A DNA stretch of 64,000 nucleotides from FW021-bin31 sp964647485. Its GTDB lineage: Bacteria; Bacteroidota; Bacteroidia; Chitinophagales; Chitinophagaceae. This document shows, in pieces, positions 63,590-64,000 of this stretch. The stretch lies in NCBI GenBank assembly GCA_964647485.1, contig CAZYHV010000014.1:1-64000 (forward strand), given 5' to 3'. Made by a program: the position numbers and the translations under genes. The first letter of the stretch is position 1. Each line of letters opens with the position of its first letter. The notes under the pieces were generated by a model, which worked only from the letters and a program-made list of their open reading frames with translations, did no database searches and had not been told where the DNA came from.

Positions 63590-64000
63590 ATGAGAAATAT
63601 GTTAAAGAAACAATATAAAATATGGCGAAACCTTGCCCTTTTATTATTGGGATGTATAGTCTTTGCCTCTTGTAGTAAAAAGGATTATTTTAAAGATGGA
63701 GGTTTGTCTGACTCCCAGTATCAGGGAAATATTTATGACTATTTATCCTCTAACCCATATTGGTTTGATACGATTACTTACATCATTGATAGATCCGGAA
63801 TGACAGATGTGTTTAAAAAGGATAGTATAACCTTCTTTGCGCCTACGGATGATGCGGTTAAAAGAGTAATGGAGCGTTTAAATGATTATCGATATACCCA
63901 TGTGGAAGATTCCGTTCGCTTACAAGATATAGATCCTGAAGTTTGGAAATATTTTCTTTCCATGCATATTTTGAAAGGGAGATTTATGGCAAAAGATTTT
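63590..64000 (+). CDS. Fasciclin-domain lipoprotein, 3' end outside the window
   Basis: The first 137 codons of a gene open to the window edge. A lipoprotein signal ends VFASC (Cys28), followed by SKKDYFKDGG and a fasciclin-type domain start: YDYLSSNPYWFDTITYIIDRSG, then DSITFFAPTDDAVKRVM, and EVWKYFLSMHIL. It begins two bases after SusD 6. The arrangement SusC-SusD-fasciclin repeats that of pair 5, so this is probably the surface glycan-binding protein of pair 6. Whether CBM modules follow cannot be seen. Confidence 0.88.
   Translation, partial: MRNMLKKQYKIWRNLALLLLGCIVFASCSKKDYFKDGGLSDSQYQGNIYDYLSSNPYWFDTITYIIDRSGMTDVFKKDSITFFAPTDDAVKRVMERLNDYRYTHVEDSVRLQDIDPEVWKYFLSMHILKGRFMAKDF

Overview
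The window is a low-GC chromosome segment from a member of the Bacteroidota, most likely a free-living glycan degrader of the Sphingobacteriaceae or a related family. Support for this: six SusC/SusD outer-membrane pairs, lipoproteins with Bacteroidetes-style lipoboxes, TTTG/TAnnTTTG promoters, almost no Shine-Dalgarno sequences (smpB is the exception), and C-terminal Phe on every SusC barrel. The species cannot be named from the sequence. I saw no rRNA, tRNA, CRISPR array or intact insertion sequence.

Layout. (1) 90-15210: a DeoR-family repressor is divergent from SusC/D pair 1. Pair 2 follows, its SusD overlapping by one base an N-acetylmuramoyl-L-alanine amidase lipoprotein. Next come a penicillin-acylase-type Ntn hydrolase and a DUF819 membrane protein. 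This looks like a scavenging locus for murein peptides or N-acyl compounds. (2) 15221-20284: a mostly minus-strand housekeeping block (DUF4197 lipoprotein, FecR-like lipoprotein, smpB, accD, class I fructose-bisphosphate aldolase, a small hypothetical on the plus strand, a ferredoxin-NADP-reductase-like flavoprotein). (3) 20443-24108: an oxidative deoxy-sugar operon of the L-fucose/D-arabinose type (SDR, fumarylacetoacetate-hydrolase-like enzyme, mutarotase, lactonase, second SDR). (4) 24214-33037: a GH5-like lipoprotein and a CobW GTPase, then L-fucose/D-arabinose isomerase, a FucP-like permease, an AraB-type kinase, an orphan ECF sigma factor and a LacI-family regulator. (5) 33139-64000: a large polysaccharide utilisation locus with four SusC/D pairs, two GH172 (DUF2961) enzymes, GH116, GH43, a DUF6786-like protein, an unrecognised secreted protein, a fasciclin plus double CBM6-like lipoprotein, a DUF5007-like lipoprotein, and a second fasciclin lipoprotein cut by the window edge.

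Regions 4 and 5 appear to form one regulon. Six near-identical palindromes (TTAAACGTTTAA or TTAAACGATTAA) lie upstream of the GH5-like gene, fucI (two copies) and three SusC genes; the LacI-family protein at 32039-33037 is the obvious candidate reader. The same three SusC genes also carry a second element, AGCAGA-N17-ACGTAT, with exactly the same spacing each time. It looks like an alternative-sigma promoter and may be read by the orphan ECF factor at 31476-32036.

Metabolic reading: FucI-type isomerases also convert D-arabinose to D-ribulose, and the kinase is of the ribulokinase (C5) type rather than FucK. No fuculose-phosphate aldolase and no GH29/GH95 fucosidase is present, whereas two GH172 genes are, a family with known exo-D-arabinofuranosidase members. 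I therefore propose that this is a D-arabinan/D-arabinose utilisation system rather than, or in addition to, an L-fucose one. This is inference and can be tested.
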